From: Steromphala cineraria
Taxonomy: Eukaryota; Mollusca; Gastropoda; Trochida; Trochidae
DNA length: 64,000 bases
Reading direction: 5' to 3'
Assembly (NCBI GenBank): GCA_916613615.1
Contig: OU744721.1
Span: 85,627,060 to 85,691,059, forward strand
The translations under genes and the position numbers were made by a program. Positions 23,361 through 34,699 of this stretch are shown here, piece after piece. The notes beneath the pieces were generated by a model that ran no database searches, was not told the origin of the DNA, and was given only the letters and a program-made list of their open reading frames with translations. The stretch's first letter is position 1, and each line of letters starts with the position of its first letter.

Positions 23361-23531
23361 AAGAAATGAATTTCATAATATAGTTGTCCACACCGTTATA
23401 ACCTGTTTGAAACTCGTAATATAAACTTTTGCATAATTGGCTCGGCAAGCTCGCCAATTATACAAGTTTATATTACAAGTTTCAAACAGGTTATAACCGT
23501 GTGGACAACTATATTGTGAAATTCATTTCTT
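23361..23531. repeat. Near-perfect 171-bp palindrome
   Basis: Arms of about 80 bp beginning AAGAAATGAATTTCA and ending TGAAATTCATTTCTT are almost exact reverse complements, with a centre of about 11 bp (TCGGCAAGCTC). A foldback or MITE; the high arm identity suggests a recent origin or gene conversion between arms. Confidence 0.9.
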
Positions 23532-23647
23532 AATTGTACTATACCAAATAAAATGTGATATCTTACTTACGTAAAGCAGTAAACAATAAATGTTGCAATA
23601 AACAGATAGCGTTAAATATTTTCTCATACAAAGCATTGATTTGCTCT

Positions 23648-23830
23648 CTCAGTTTGACCACATTGCACCAGAGCTACAAGACAAATGTGCTGTTAACACA
23701 ACAGTCGGTATCGGAAGTGTCTCAGACCTGACGATGGTATGATACAATTTAAACCATATATGTGTTTGGTCAACAGCTGCTACTAATGGATGCATCAAAC
23801 AAAACCACTAGTGATCCAATAATGATACTC
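23648..23830 (+). repeat. Dispersed 183-bp repeat, copy 2
   Basis: Colinear with 17228-17410 over its whole length. It follows the 171-bp palindrome by about 115 bp. Confidence 0.85.
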
Positions 23831-24024
23831 TAATGTCGCGTAGCAATGTTGATCGAAGCAACGATATTTTTGATAAGGTATTGATAGTATTAAAATTTCC
23901 CTGTTATAAAAGATTTATGTTGGAAGAAAGTTGTTTTGTTGATTTATATCTTTCATCCAAATGCAACCTTTGGGATTTGAAAACTTCTTAGTGCCATTTT
24001 GATATTTCTATTTCAGGGTTTAAC

Positions 24025-24575
24025 AATCAGTGCGGCATTGAATGATAATGAATCACATTCTGGTTTTCCTTTTGTAAGCTAATATCAATGTTTTTATCAA
24101 TAGATTTGTTTAAAGCAATTGATTTAACGTTACGCTGTTCTTTGCACTTTGTACAATCTTACTGTTTGAGAGTTTTGATTTTCAGACTTTGTGAATCTTT
24201 GGCGTAACATTTATCGAGGCTATCAGGGAAGACATATCGTTTTTGCACATGTAAAGTCAATAACTGTACATAACAGGTGTTTTTTTGAGTTTGCAACGTA
24301 GGTAGATTTAACGTATCCTATTGTCAGATAACTATTATGTAGCTTGATATTTATGTATATATATTAATGATGTTAACTTATAAAAACAGTTTCTATTTTC
24401 TAACATCGCATTTCTTCAGTTAAATAATTTAACTTAGAAGACATCAAATAGACAGTTTCCGATGGTGAAAATGAAACTTCTAAACTTCAGTGGAAATACC
24501 ATAAAATGGCCAATGTCGTTAACAGATGATAGAACAAGATAAACAGTATTGATTTAATAAAATCAGTGCGGCATT
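24025..24575 (+). repeat. Chimeric insertion flanked by a 15-bp target duplication
   Basis: AATCAGTGCGGCATT occurs at about 24025-24039 and 24561-24575. Between them lie a 226-bp copy of 24611-24836 (at 24038-24263) and a 300-bp copy of 36777-37076 (at 24263-24562, two mismatches seen). Both source segments are in the same orientation. Confidence 0.85.
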
Positions 24576-24610
24576 TTTCAAAATTCACAAAGGTTATTTA
24601 GCATTTGTCC

Positions 24611-24836
24611 TTGAATGATAATGAATCACATTCTGGTTTTCCTTTTGTAAGCTAATATCAATGTTTTTATCAATAGATTTGTTTAAAGCAATTGATTTAA
24701 CGTTACGCTGTTCTTTGCACTTTGTACAATCTTACTGTTTGAGAGTTTTGATTTTCAGACTTTGTGAATCTTTGGCGTAACATTTATCGAGGCTATCAGG
24801 GAAGACATATCGTTTTTGCACATGTAAAGTCAATAA
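24611..24836 (+). repeat. 226-bp direct repeat (source of 24038-24263)
   Basis: Identical, as far as read by eye, to 24038-24263 at an offset of 573 bp. Continues into unique sequence at 24837. Confidence 0.85.
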
Positions 24837-25463
24837 ATTGAAAGTTTTCCAGTATAAAATCATCAATCTCTGACTCCAAAAAACTCCGTATATTGATTTC
24901 ATTTGGCTATTTGATGTATGAAGGTTATTTGAGTATGTTTTTTACAAGATAAGAAACTTGTAGAAACCGTTTCACAAAATGTTTTTGGGATATATTTGAA
25001 AGTATACATGTACTTTACCGATTCGTTGTGTAAATAAAATAATTAAGGTTACTAACTTGTATTGTGTTTGTAAACTACTAATTATATACAGCTAGTTATT
25101 ATCAAACTTTATACTCATACTAAGATCTAAAAGTATTTTCCATCAAACTTGTTTTAGAAAGTGTTTCGTGCCAGTAACAATCCTGCATTTCTCCAAGTGA
25201 TCATATTTCAGGACAACAGGATCAAGACAATTAACTAATGATCAGTTGTTGTCACACGGAAGAGAAAAATGCATCTTCTAAACAATGTAATCCCGACTAA
25301 TTGTTCTCTGTAGTGCAGACGTAAGAAATTGCTATTAATCTTAGATGTGCCAGCTATGATGTCAAGCCAAGCATGAAACGTTTTGCGGGACATGAAAGAC
25401 CAAGATGCTAAGTCAGATGAATATTCATGCTGGTGCAATCGTTGCCGACAGTCGTATTCGCCT
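24837..25463. other. Left flank of the Polinton, nothing recognised
   Basis: No gene or repeat recognised. The sequence just outside the terminal inverted repeat does not match the right flank. Confidence 0.4.
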
Positions 25464-25929
25464 TATAAAAGAGAGTTCTGCATCAGGATTGACCTAATTA
25501 TTGATGGATTGACCTAGTTATGGCCGGGATAAACTAAAAATAGACCAACCGTTAAACATTCAAATTGAGTCATGTAGCATGTTGTGTAAAATCATTTATT
25601 TTATTTATCACTCTCCTTCCAATGAAATTCAATATATGATTTTTGAAAACTAGCTTATACCTACATGCAGTGAGATAGGCACGCTATTGCTAATAGGGAG
25701 GGATAGCGCCTCGCCTTGTCAGTGGGACTGACCCAGTTTATCACTTTCGTGCGCTCAGTTACATTGCGCTAAAAATAAACTCAGCCATAATGCATTTCGG
25801 ACAGTGGTGCAATGCCAGAACTAGGTCATCAGCTGGCAGGAATTACATGTAATAGCTCGCAGTCCTAATGATTATAGATGTTCAGGTATAAAGCAAAACA
25901 GTTGCTGAAACTTGACACTGACAGCTGAA
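25464..25929 (+). repeat. Polinton terminal inverted repeat, left
   Basis: Pairs with the reverse complement of 36083-36600, from TATAAAAGAGAGTTCTGCAT inward to about 25929. It lacks a 54-bp segment present in the right copy (36467-36520) and has several small differences. Confidence 0.9.
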
Positions 25930-27973
25930 ACTAATATCTTGGAATGAAACCCCATTTAAAAGAACCATGTGGGTATACTTAATTATGCATTGCCGGCAGT
26001 TTTATTTTTAACATGGGAAGCCCTCTGCTATTGACAGAACAGGTTACTGCTCGACACAGACTCCTTCTTAAATATTTTGTATTGTATCTAGAATGAGTTA
26101 AATGATATAACAGTGCGTAGAAGTATTTTTCACTGGAACGAAGGCAGTTAAAAATAAGAGAACTCGTTCTTAGACCTATGCAGTGCATGAAGGTCAGGAT
26201 CGGGCTGTCCCCGGCTTAGTATATTTTCAGACTATTGGCTATTGTGCAATAAACGTGCAAGTGTTACACATGGTGTACATTCCTGTCAATGTGGGAGTGG
26301 CTTTACCATTGTCAAGCGCTCAGACGCATCATCTTAAGTGAACTTGGGGTATTTATATACCACGAAGCTTGAGCGTAACAAGAAGAGAAGGTGCGATGGA
26401 GAAACTGAAACATTTAATTTCTGTCAAATTTCAGAATAAAACAACCTGCAACTTGCAAATGGTTTTCAATTTAGAGAGTTTTTATTATTGTTATCAGTTT
26501 GAGTTAAAATGGGGATTCTCAGCTGCCTGTTAACTGCAATAATTTCTCCACCATGTGTGACTAGGATGTAAACATAACCTCTGACACTTGACCTCTGTGA
26601 CTGACAATCTCTCTCTCTGCTAACTTGCGACTTGTTTCTGTTTTCAAAATTGACAATTTGGACTAACTGTAAAGTGTTTGACTACAAAATTCAACACAAA
26701 GACTCGCACCAGTCTTATGTAAAAATCCAAAATGTATATATACTCAACAATCTATCTGACTAAAAATATCAGCTTTAATTTGCTGTTAGTCGAGAGGTGA
26801 CCTAATTGAATTTACCACTCCATATTGTGAAGTCTTGACAAATCTTGTTCTACTTAAAGTGCAGCTTCAGAGGTGACTTAAGATTTGAGAAATATATAAA
26901 TAGTTATCTTATATTCATTAATAAACACTGAACTAGTGTAACCTTGTACTGTACACCAATTCGTCTCAAGTATTTGTTCACTTCCCAGTGAGGGAAACTA
27001 GGTCATACATTGCCGTTATAAAGAGGGCTGTGTGACAGACAAGTTCAGGCAGGTCAAGACAGGACAAAACAGGATTGGTCGGGTCCATTTTTAAGGGGTG
27101 ATTCATGGGAATCTCATTCACAGACGGACTGAAGCGTTGCGAAACTACAACCTTCCACCCCTTTTGTGATTTACCTATAGTTTCCCATGTATAATGTACA
27201 TATAATGAGCTCATCCTTAAAGATGTATTTAAGGAACTGCATCATATTCGAATTCATTTTGTAACGAGCAGTCAGCGTAAGAGATCACTTTGAAAAATAA
27301 CTCTCTCTTTTAGCCACAACTTGGTGATAACAAGATTTCTGAGGTAACAGTTTGTTCAACATAGTAATCCAACATAATTTAACTGTTACCAGATAATTAT
27401 ATATATAAACATTAAAAGGTTATAAGATAACTGAATGTTCTATATCAGATAATTTATTTTATAGCATTCTATATAAACTTAACGAATTGCAGAGTGTACG
27501 GTATTAATTACTGGTATACTGGTTTGATCGCAATACATATAGTTGTTATATATTGCAATATACATTTGTTCAAGCTTTTGTCAATGATTACCTAAAATTT
27601 CTAAAATTACGATAAATTCATTTCACTGAAGCGTTACTTTAACACTTTCCAAAGATATTTTTATTTTCTCATCATTAAACATTTTATTAATTTTAAAAAA
27701 ATAGCATAGTTATAATTATTTGTATATGATAACATTATTATTAGTATACATAAAGTTATTTAACAACCGATTTTTGAAAGTCCAATCTTTTCACAATAAA
27801 TTATGCAAAATTTTATATATTGTGGTATGAATTGCAATATATGAAATGATATTGCAAAACAATTTTAGGCAACACATAGCCCCAGTCTTAATGTATAAAC
27901 TACACTAATTAAAATATGAATTAAGCGAACTTTTATCATATATATTATGATATAGATTTTACATTTTTTTAGG
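25930..27973 (+). other. Polinton internal noncoding region upstream of the polymerase
   Basis: About 2 kb without a recognisable gene. A 78-codon open stretch on the minus strand (26978-27214) has no known domain. Just before the polymerase ATG (27974) is a T-rich tract ending in AG (27971-27972). It looks like a splice acceptor, so a 5' untranslated exon may lie in this region. Confidence 0.45.
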
Positions 27974-30900
27974 ATGGAAAACAAGAAAGAGTTTCTCACT
28001 AATGTGAAAACTCTCAGTGAACTGGAAACTTGGTCCTTAGCAAACAAATGCATCAATGATCCTGAGGTGAATTTGAAACGGATTGAACTACTTGCAAATT
28101 CCATAAGCAATAAAGAAAATGTGTCCTCCATCAAGACACAGCAAGGGCAGCGATCCTTCAATTGTCTCATGTGTACTAAGTCGTTTACACAAAAGCAGAA
28201 TCTCCTGCGTCATGTGAGGACAGTGCATGGCAATAAACAATTTTAGTGCACAAGATGTGGCAATGTATATTCACGCATGGATGCTCTCCGTAGTCACAAC
28301 TGTCACTCAAGCCTGAAGAGACCATCCACAGCATCAATGGAATCACAGCCTAAACGACCTTGTCACCACACAAAAGATGAAAACTCAACTCCCGCCCGTT
28401 ATGATACATGCAATTGGTGTGGGCACTATAAATGTTTACTACCAGGGAAAATGTTTTGTGAGAGCTGCTCACATTCGGGTCGAGAATGTGGTGGGTGTCA
28501 TCGTCCTCTCCCAGATCATTTCTACAGCCAGCGTGTGGAACAGTGTGACAGTTGTACCAGGCGACGTCAGCGATATGAGGGAAGGCAAGCCAATCAGATT
28601 GGAGGGGGTCAAAGGTCAGCGCTTGCGGGTTCATTGAAAACAACAACAATCTCCCCAACTGAAGCTAACAGTGTTGACATTCTCCAATTTTTAGCTGATG
28701 AACAGTACAATATTGTTGACACCCTAATTGGTTTTTGGTCAGAGAAGAAAGGTATGAAATGGTTTCTAACATTAAAACTGAAATTTATTAAATATAATGA
28801 AAATAACGAAAGCCATTTAGCTGAACCTGTACTGAGGACTACAAACTTTTGGGTAACTAATTCATCAGAAATAGAAGAACAGCTTGCTGAGGCTTTTCAG
28901 AAATTATACACTTCTTCTCAAGAGTTTCAGGTAGAGGGGAGCGGGTGGATACTAGAAGGCATTATTAATCTTGAGGTGAATACAGCTGAATATGTTCCAC
29001 TGTCAGCAAGTTCCTATATTCCACTCCCCAAGTATTTGGTAGATAAAAAAGCCATTTTGAACATAAAAAATGATGACCAAAAATGTTTCATGTGGTCAGT
29101 ATTGGCTCGCTTACATCCGTTAGATAGAAAGCAAAATGCAGGAAGAGTTAGTCAGTATGTAGGATATGCATCAGAGTTGAATCTTCATGGTATTGATTTC
29201 CCCATTCCACTGTCTCAGATTTCCAAATTTGAGAATCAAAACCAGATTTCAGTGAATGTCTATGGGTACGAAGAGCAAGTCTTTCCTCTTCATATCAGTA
29301 AAACCAATTTTGACAAAACAGTAGATTTATTGCTACTTTCTCAGGGAGAGAAGAGACATTTTTGCCTAATTCGAAATTTTAGTCGTCTAATGGGTGATAG
29401 AACTATGCATAATGGAGCTGTGTTTTACTGCAGACGTTGTTTACATGGGTTTAGTCGACAGGACTTGTTAAATGACCATTCTCTCTATTGCACAGAGCAC
29501 GGTCCTCAAAAGATCAAACTGCCAAATGAACATAACAAGTGGATACACTTTGAATCTATTCAAAAACAGTTAAAGGTACCGTTTGTGATTTATGCTGATT
29601 TTGAGGCTTTGACTAGAAAGGTTAATGACTCATCAAAACATACATCCCTGTATCAAAAGCATGAACCTTGTGGGTATTGTTATAAAGTCATCTGCTCAAA
29701 TCCTGAATTTACAAAACCCGCAGTCGTCTACCGAGGTCCTGATGTCATTTCCCATTTCATTGATTCTTTATTACAAGAAGAGAAAGTCATCAATGAAAAA
29801 TTAGAAAAGTCATTTTCTATTGACATGACAGAAGAAACAGAACTGGCATTTGAGATGGCAGACACCTGCCATATTTGTCAGGAGCCTTTTGATTCATCAA
29901 CAATCAAAGTGCGCGACCATGATCATTTGATAGAGAGAAATAATTATCGTGGTGCTGCACATCAAAATTGTAATCTTCAACTGAAATTTAAACAGAATAA
30001 GAGTAAGGGAAAGGATGGGGTCCAGGGCAAGCTGATTGAGCGAAAGGAGAGTGTCATACCCATTATATTCCACAACCTAAGAGGTTATGATTCTCATTTA
30101 TTGATGAGACAATTGGACAACACTGTGAAACATAAGCTCAGCTGTTTAGCCAATAACATGGAGAAATACATTTCCTTCTCCATCGGAAATTTAAGATTTA
30201 TTGATTCTTTCCAGTTTCTTTCAAATTCCCTAGATACTTTGGTTAAAAATCTGGTGAAGAAAGACCCATCCCAGTTCATTCATTTATGGCAAGAATTTCC
30301 AAAATCTTCTCAGTCAAATTTGTTGTTGAAAAAGGGGGTGTATCCTTATGACTATATGGATGATGAATCCAAATTCGAACTGACAAAACTTCCCAAACAA
30401 ACAGACTTTTTTAGTAAGTTGACTGGAAATTCTCTCTCTAACGAAGATTATACACATGCACAAAATGTATGGTCCACATTTGAATTGCAAAACATGGGGG
30501 AATATCACGACCTATATGTGAAAACAGACGTGTTACTTTTAGCAGATGTGTTTGAAAGTTTTAGAACTATGGCCCTTGAATACTATCATTTAGATCCTGC
30601 CCATTACTATACTCTCCCTGGCATGGGTTGGGATGCCATGCTGAAAATGGGAAAGGTTGAGCTTGAGCGTTTGACAGACATTGATCAAATTCTCATGATA
30701 GAATCTGGGATGAGGGGTGGTATTAGTATGATCTCTAAGAAACACTGTCTTTCAAACCTACCAGGACAAGAGGGTTATACAGCATTGCAGCCAAACAAAC
30801 ATTTAATATACTGGGATGCTAACAACCTTTATGGGTGGGCCATGTCTCAAGCCTTACCACAGCGAGACTTTGAGTGGGTAGAGAATGTTGAGGATTTGGA

Positions 30901-32119
30901 TATTATGGGTGTTAAAGATGATGCAGACATTGGGTACATCTTAGAGGTTGATTTAGAATACCCTTCACATTTGCATGATGCTCACAGTGACTATCCCCTT
31001 GCCCCAGAATCTATGATAGTGACTGAAGAAATGCTTTCACCACATTCTAAGGAACTGAAAAAGAAGCTGAAAATTAAAGGAAAACCAAACAGAAAGCTGG
31101 TACCTAATTTGTTCAACAAGCAGAAATATGTCTTGCATTATAGAAACTTGCAGTTTTATCTCAGTCAGGGCATGGTTCTCACCAAAGTCCATAGAGCCAT
31201 TCAGTTCACACAGTCTCCATGGCTTGAGCCTTTCATTCGATTCAATACAGAGAAACGTAAACAATCAACCAACAAAACTGATAAAGCTTTTTTCAAACTC
31301 ATGAATAATTCCTGTTTTGGTCGAAGCATGATGAATGTGAGAAAGCATGTCAATGTGGAACTTGTTAATTCTGCCAAACGCTTAAGAAAACTGTGTGCCA
31401 AGCCCACTTTTGAAGGATTCAAAATTTTTAACCCAGATTTAGCAGCTGTTCATTTGAAGAAAGCCACGTTGTTTTTAAATCAGCCGGTTTACGCTGGATT
31501 TTCCATACTCGATTTGTCCAAAGTACATATGTTCAATTTTCATTACAATTTTATTAAACTCAACTATGACTCCAAAGCTCAGCTATGTTTCACAGACACA
31601 GACTCCCTATGTTATGAAATTGAAACCCCCGATTTGTATGCTGACATGGGAAAACATTCAGATGTGTTTGATACCAGCAATTATGCAGAGGATCACCCTC
31701 TCTTCTCAAAAAGCAATGAAAATGTGTTGGGAAAATTCAAAGATGAATTGGAGGGGAAAGCTATGCTTGAGTTTATTGGGCTCCGCCCAAAAATGTATTC
31801 CATGTTTTATAAAGATACAGAAACCAAAACAGTTGATGGAGAAGAAGTTGAAATAGTACATAAAGTTGAGAAAAAGACAGCTAAAGGCATAACCGAAACT
31901 GTCAAAAATAAACATCTTCGACATGAGCTGTACAAACAGTGTCTCTTTGACAAAGTACAATTCAGACATGAGGTGGGACAAATTCAAAGCAAAAATCATC
32001 AGCTGTATACTGCTTCTATTAATAAGATCAGTCTGTCTCCTTTTGATGACAAACGCTTTGTGTTGATGAACGGCATTCATACGCTCGCCCATGGTCACTA
32101 CAGCATTAAGTCTCAATAA
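27974..32119 (+). pseudogene. Polinton family B DNA polymerase (protein-primed type), with one internal stop
   Basis: Replicative polymerase of the element. The open frame from 27974 is cut by TAG at 28244-28246 and continues in the same frame to 32119; the second part is 1,280 codons from ATG 28277. The stop lies inside a tandem C2H2 zinc-finger array: the first finger ends RHVRTVHG, and the next starts at the stop with CTRCG. In residues counted from 28277: Exo I DFE at 441-443; a CHIC...RDHDH...C block (531-565) like an endonuclease VII zinc fold inserted between exonuclease motifs; Exo II NLRGYD at 600-605; Exo III YVKTD at 747-751; Pol motif A DANNLYGWAM with D847; motif B K1007 to G1015 (KLMNNSCFG); motif C DTDS with D1107 and D1109; KMY at about 1172. 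All catalytic residues seem present. The stop codon TAA overlaps a polyadenylation signal AATAAA (32115-32120). Confidence 0.92.
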
Positions 32120-32960
32120 ACCATTTCATTCCTTTTAGTTGTGTCCATGTACAGTGATTGATCCCTCTTTAATTGTGTATTGTATATACTTTGTATTATA
32201 ATGTTGATATGATGACTTTGTAATGCAAACATTAATAAGTTTTTGAAAATGTAGTATATTGCTATTGTTAATCAGATGCCCAATTTCTTATTCATGTAAT
32301 AAAACTGTCATGACTTGACTCCTTCAGTTGGTTTTTGTCTTTGTGAAACATATCTTCTCAATGGTGTGTAAGTTGGAGTGTATGCTTTTAGTTGTGTCCA
32401 TGTACAGTGATTGATTCCTGTTTGTCTATTGTATATACTTTGTATTATAATGTTGATATGATGACTTTGTAATGCAAACATATAATAAGTTTTGGAAATG
32501 TAGTATATTGTTATTGTTAATTAGATGCCCAATTTCTTATTCATGTAATAAAACTATCATGACTTGACTCCTTCAGTTGGTTTTGTCTTTGTGAAACATA
32601 TCTTCTCAATGGTGTGTAAGTATGAGTTTTGCCACTTTCAACAGTATTTCAATCATATCATGATGACCAGTATTGTGACAGGAGGAAAGCCTGCAACACC
32701 ATTGGGGTGTGTCTTGCAGTGAAACCTGATGAACCAAGGTAGTATTACACCCTAACCTCGCTGCATATAGAAGGGTTCTCGGTGTTGAGTCACCAGCATA
32801 TCTGAATATCCTGGTCCAAAGCCGAACGTACTAACTAAAAGCTATTTTGTTCCTTTCTCAGTATTGACCAGAAAGATAAATCAATCATGTAATGTTATTT
32901 ACATCCTTTATTAGATATAAATATGAGTATACATCAGCAGACATATACATTACATAGAGT
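32120..32960. other. Convergent 3' intergenic region of the Polinton
   Basis: Lies between the 3' ends of the polymerase (+) and the ATPase (-). It contains a tandem duplication with polyadenylation signals on the plus strand and, at 32907-32912, TTTATT (AATAAA on the minus strand) for the ATPase transcript. No coding frame. Confidence 0.65.
32132..32622 (+). repeat. Tandem duplication, units of about 253 and 238 bp
   Basis: Copy 1 (32132-32384) and copy 2 (32385-about 32622) begin CTTTTAGTTGTGTCCATGTA and are about 90-95% alike. Each carries ATTCATGTAATAAAACT, so AATAAA is present at 32298-32303 and 32547-32552. Confidence 0.9.
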
Positions 32961-34685
32961 TCACATTTCATCATTATCTGTATCATCATGCTCAGAAATG
33001 TCAACAAGTTCTACATCTTCAGCTTGGCTCAAGTCCACATGAGAGAGAATGTCCTTTACGATAGGTTTCATCCACTGAGTGATTTTAGCATCAACTTCCT
33101 TTGGCTCCATGTCTGGGTCCAAGGCTCTGGCTTTCTCCAAAATAACTTTGAAGAGAGTTCCATAGCTAAAGTAGCTGGCATAACGAACACCTATTGCAAG
33201 TCTATCAAGAAAAGTAGTTTCCCAACATTTCTTCAATTTCTTTTCAATCCATCTTTCACTTTTTCCTTTATCTTCAAAGTCCTCCTTTTTCTTCCAAATG
33301 TCCTGCTTACAAGCGTTTGATTCCAAAGTTTGTTCCCACAGGTATTCAAGGCCTTTCACTTCTCTCTCTATATCAACTTTAGTAACTGTCTCTTCTGGAC
33401 ACAGGACATCATTCTTAATATCATCAGCTGTATCCATCCTAGCTCGCTTATGTAGAGGCTCTCCACCATTTTCAGGGCACCAGGTCCTGACATGACGTTG
33501 AAGGTCATGGTTGTTTTCAAATACAATGCCACATTCATCGCAGGATGGCATGGTTTCGTCTTCTGAGTCCTCAGTATTCTCCAGCAGCTTGAAGATGTTG
33601 TCTCTATGAGAGTCTGGAGTCAAATGATAAGATGATACACCATGTCCCTCTTTTATAGATGTGCTCCCTGCCTCATTTTGTGTTGATTCCAGTGAAAGAT
33701 TTGGTATCATGTCTGCTACACCTTGGGCCGAGGGTACGTCAGCCTGTAGTATATTTGGTTGTAATCTCTCAGATTCAGAAGTGATAGGTCGCAGATCAAT
33801 AGTCAGATTTCCATAGGGTTTTTGCACTGCTGACTCATAGACTGACATAAACCTATCTGCATTGTTTGGATAGAGCCGTCTGGCAAACAATTGAATTTGT
33901 AGTCTATCCACAGGTGAGTTAAATAGAGTGACATAGTGAGAATTGAGGGCTATGTCACGTGACTCTTTTCCTCGTGGAAACAAATTTTGTAACAGTAGAA
34001 AAATAATAACATTTTTGTGGTGAGAGGTTCTGGTAAATAGCTGAGAAATGCGTTTGTCATCCTTAGCTTCAGACATCATGTCATCCAAAACTATCATGTT
34101 GTTATTTCTAGCATCCAAGTAGTTATCGTCAAGTAGGTTGTAAGGAATTCCTTTCACAAACTTCACATGAGACAACTGTTCACTGATCACCTGGTACAGG
34201 GGCTGCCATTGTGTATAACACCAGATGATGTGATTAGGTACTGGCTGTATGTGTTTCTTTCTTAGAAGGTTGTATATAAAGATAGATTTACCACTGCCAG
34301 TAGGGCCCACAACAAGTGCATTAGAGGGGATGGAAAACTTGAAATGTTGTGGCGGTGGCGCCAGTTGCGCTGGTAATTGTCTCTGCTGCTGTTGCGGCGG
34401 TTGTGGTATTTGCGCTGGGGGCGGCGGTATTTGCAGCGGCGGCGTTACTTGCGGCGGCGGCGTTACTTGAGGCGGCGGTGGCGGCGGCGTTACTTGCGGC
34501 GGCGGTTGCGGTGTTCGTAACCGTCTCTGCTGCTGTTGCGGCGACGGATATGCTTCACTGACTTTGTTGAAAGGATGTTTGTTCCTTTTGTGGCGTAACA
34601 TCACATCTTTTCTTGAAAATACTTTCGCACATTCAGAACATGATGTTAACACCATGGCTGCAGAACAGTGAATGGGTGTAAACAC
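32961..34685 (-). CDS. Polinton P-loop ATPase (A32 / FtsK-HerA-like) with C2H2 zinc fingers
   Basis: 574 aa. N-terminal C2H2 finger (C16 to H36, CSECAKVF...HKRNKH), then a long Pro/Gln-rich linker (about 57-113). The ATPase domain has Walker A GPTGSGKS (127-134), Walker B MIVLDD (197-202) and a polar sensor-like Q in LLLQN (230-234). A second finger of C-C-H-C type lies at C382-C403, followed by a charged helical C-terminal domain with an acidic end. In Polintons and related viruses this ATPase is thought to pump DNA into capsids; here no capsid gene accompanies it. A second in-frame Met at residue 11 is an alternative start. It lies 14 bp downstream of the integrase stop on the same strand, so the two may be co-transcribed. 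The frame is intact. Confidence 0.88.
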   Translation of the reverse strand: MFTPIHCSAAMVLTSCSECAKVFSRKDVMLRHKRNKHPFNKVSEAYPSPQQQQRRLRTPQPPPQVTPPPPPPQVTPPPQVTPPLQIPPPPAQIPQPPQQQQRQLPAQLAPPPQHFKFSIPSNALVVGPTGSGKSIFIYNLLRKKHIQPVPNHIIWCYTQWQPLYQVISEQLSHVKFVKGIPYNLLDDNYLDARNNNMIVLDDMMSEAKDDKRISQLFTRTSHHKNVIIFLLLQNLFPRGKESRDIALNSHYVTLFNSPVDRLQIQLFARRLYPNNADRFMSVYESAVQKPYGNLTIDLRPITSESERLQPNILQADVPSAQGVADMIPNLSLESTQNEAGSTSIKEGHGVSSYHLTPDSHRDNIFKLLENTEDSEDETMPSCDECGIVFENNHDLQRHVRTWCPENGGEPLHKRARMDTADDIKNDVLCPEETVTKVDIEREVKGLEYLWEQTLESNACKQDIWKKKEDFEDKGKSERWIEKKLKKCWETTFLDRLAIGVRYASYFSYGTLFKVILEKARALDPDMEPKEVDAKITQWMKPIVKDILSHVDLSQAEDVELVDISEHDDTDNDEM

Positions 34686-34699
34686 TAGATCCTTTCTAT

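Noticed and set aside
27974..28246. Separate small zinc-finger gene upstream of the polymerase
   Set aside because: Same frame as the polymerase and the next finger continues right after the stop, so it is the broken N-terminus of one protein.
28244..28246. Programmed stop-codon readthrough
   Set aside because: The following bases (TGC) do not match known readthrough contexts, and no structure was recognised downstream.
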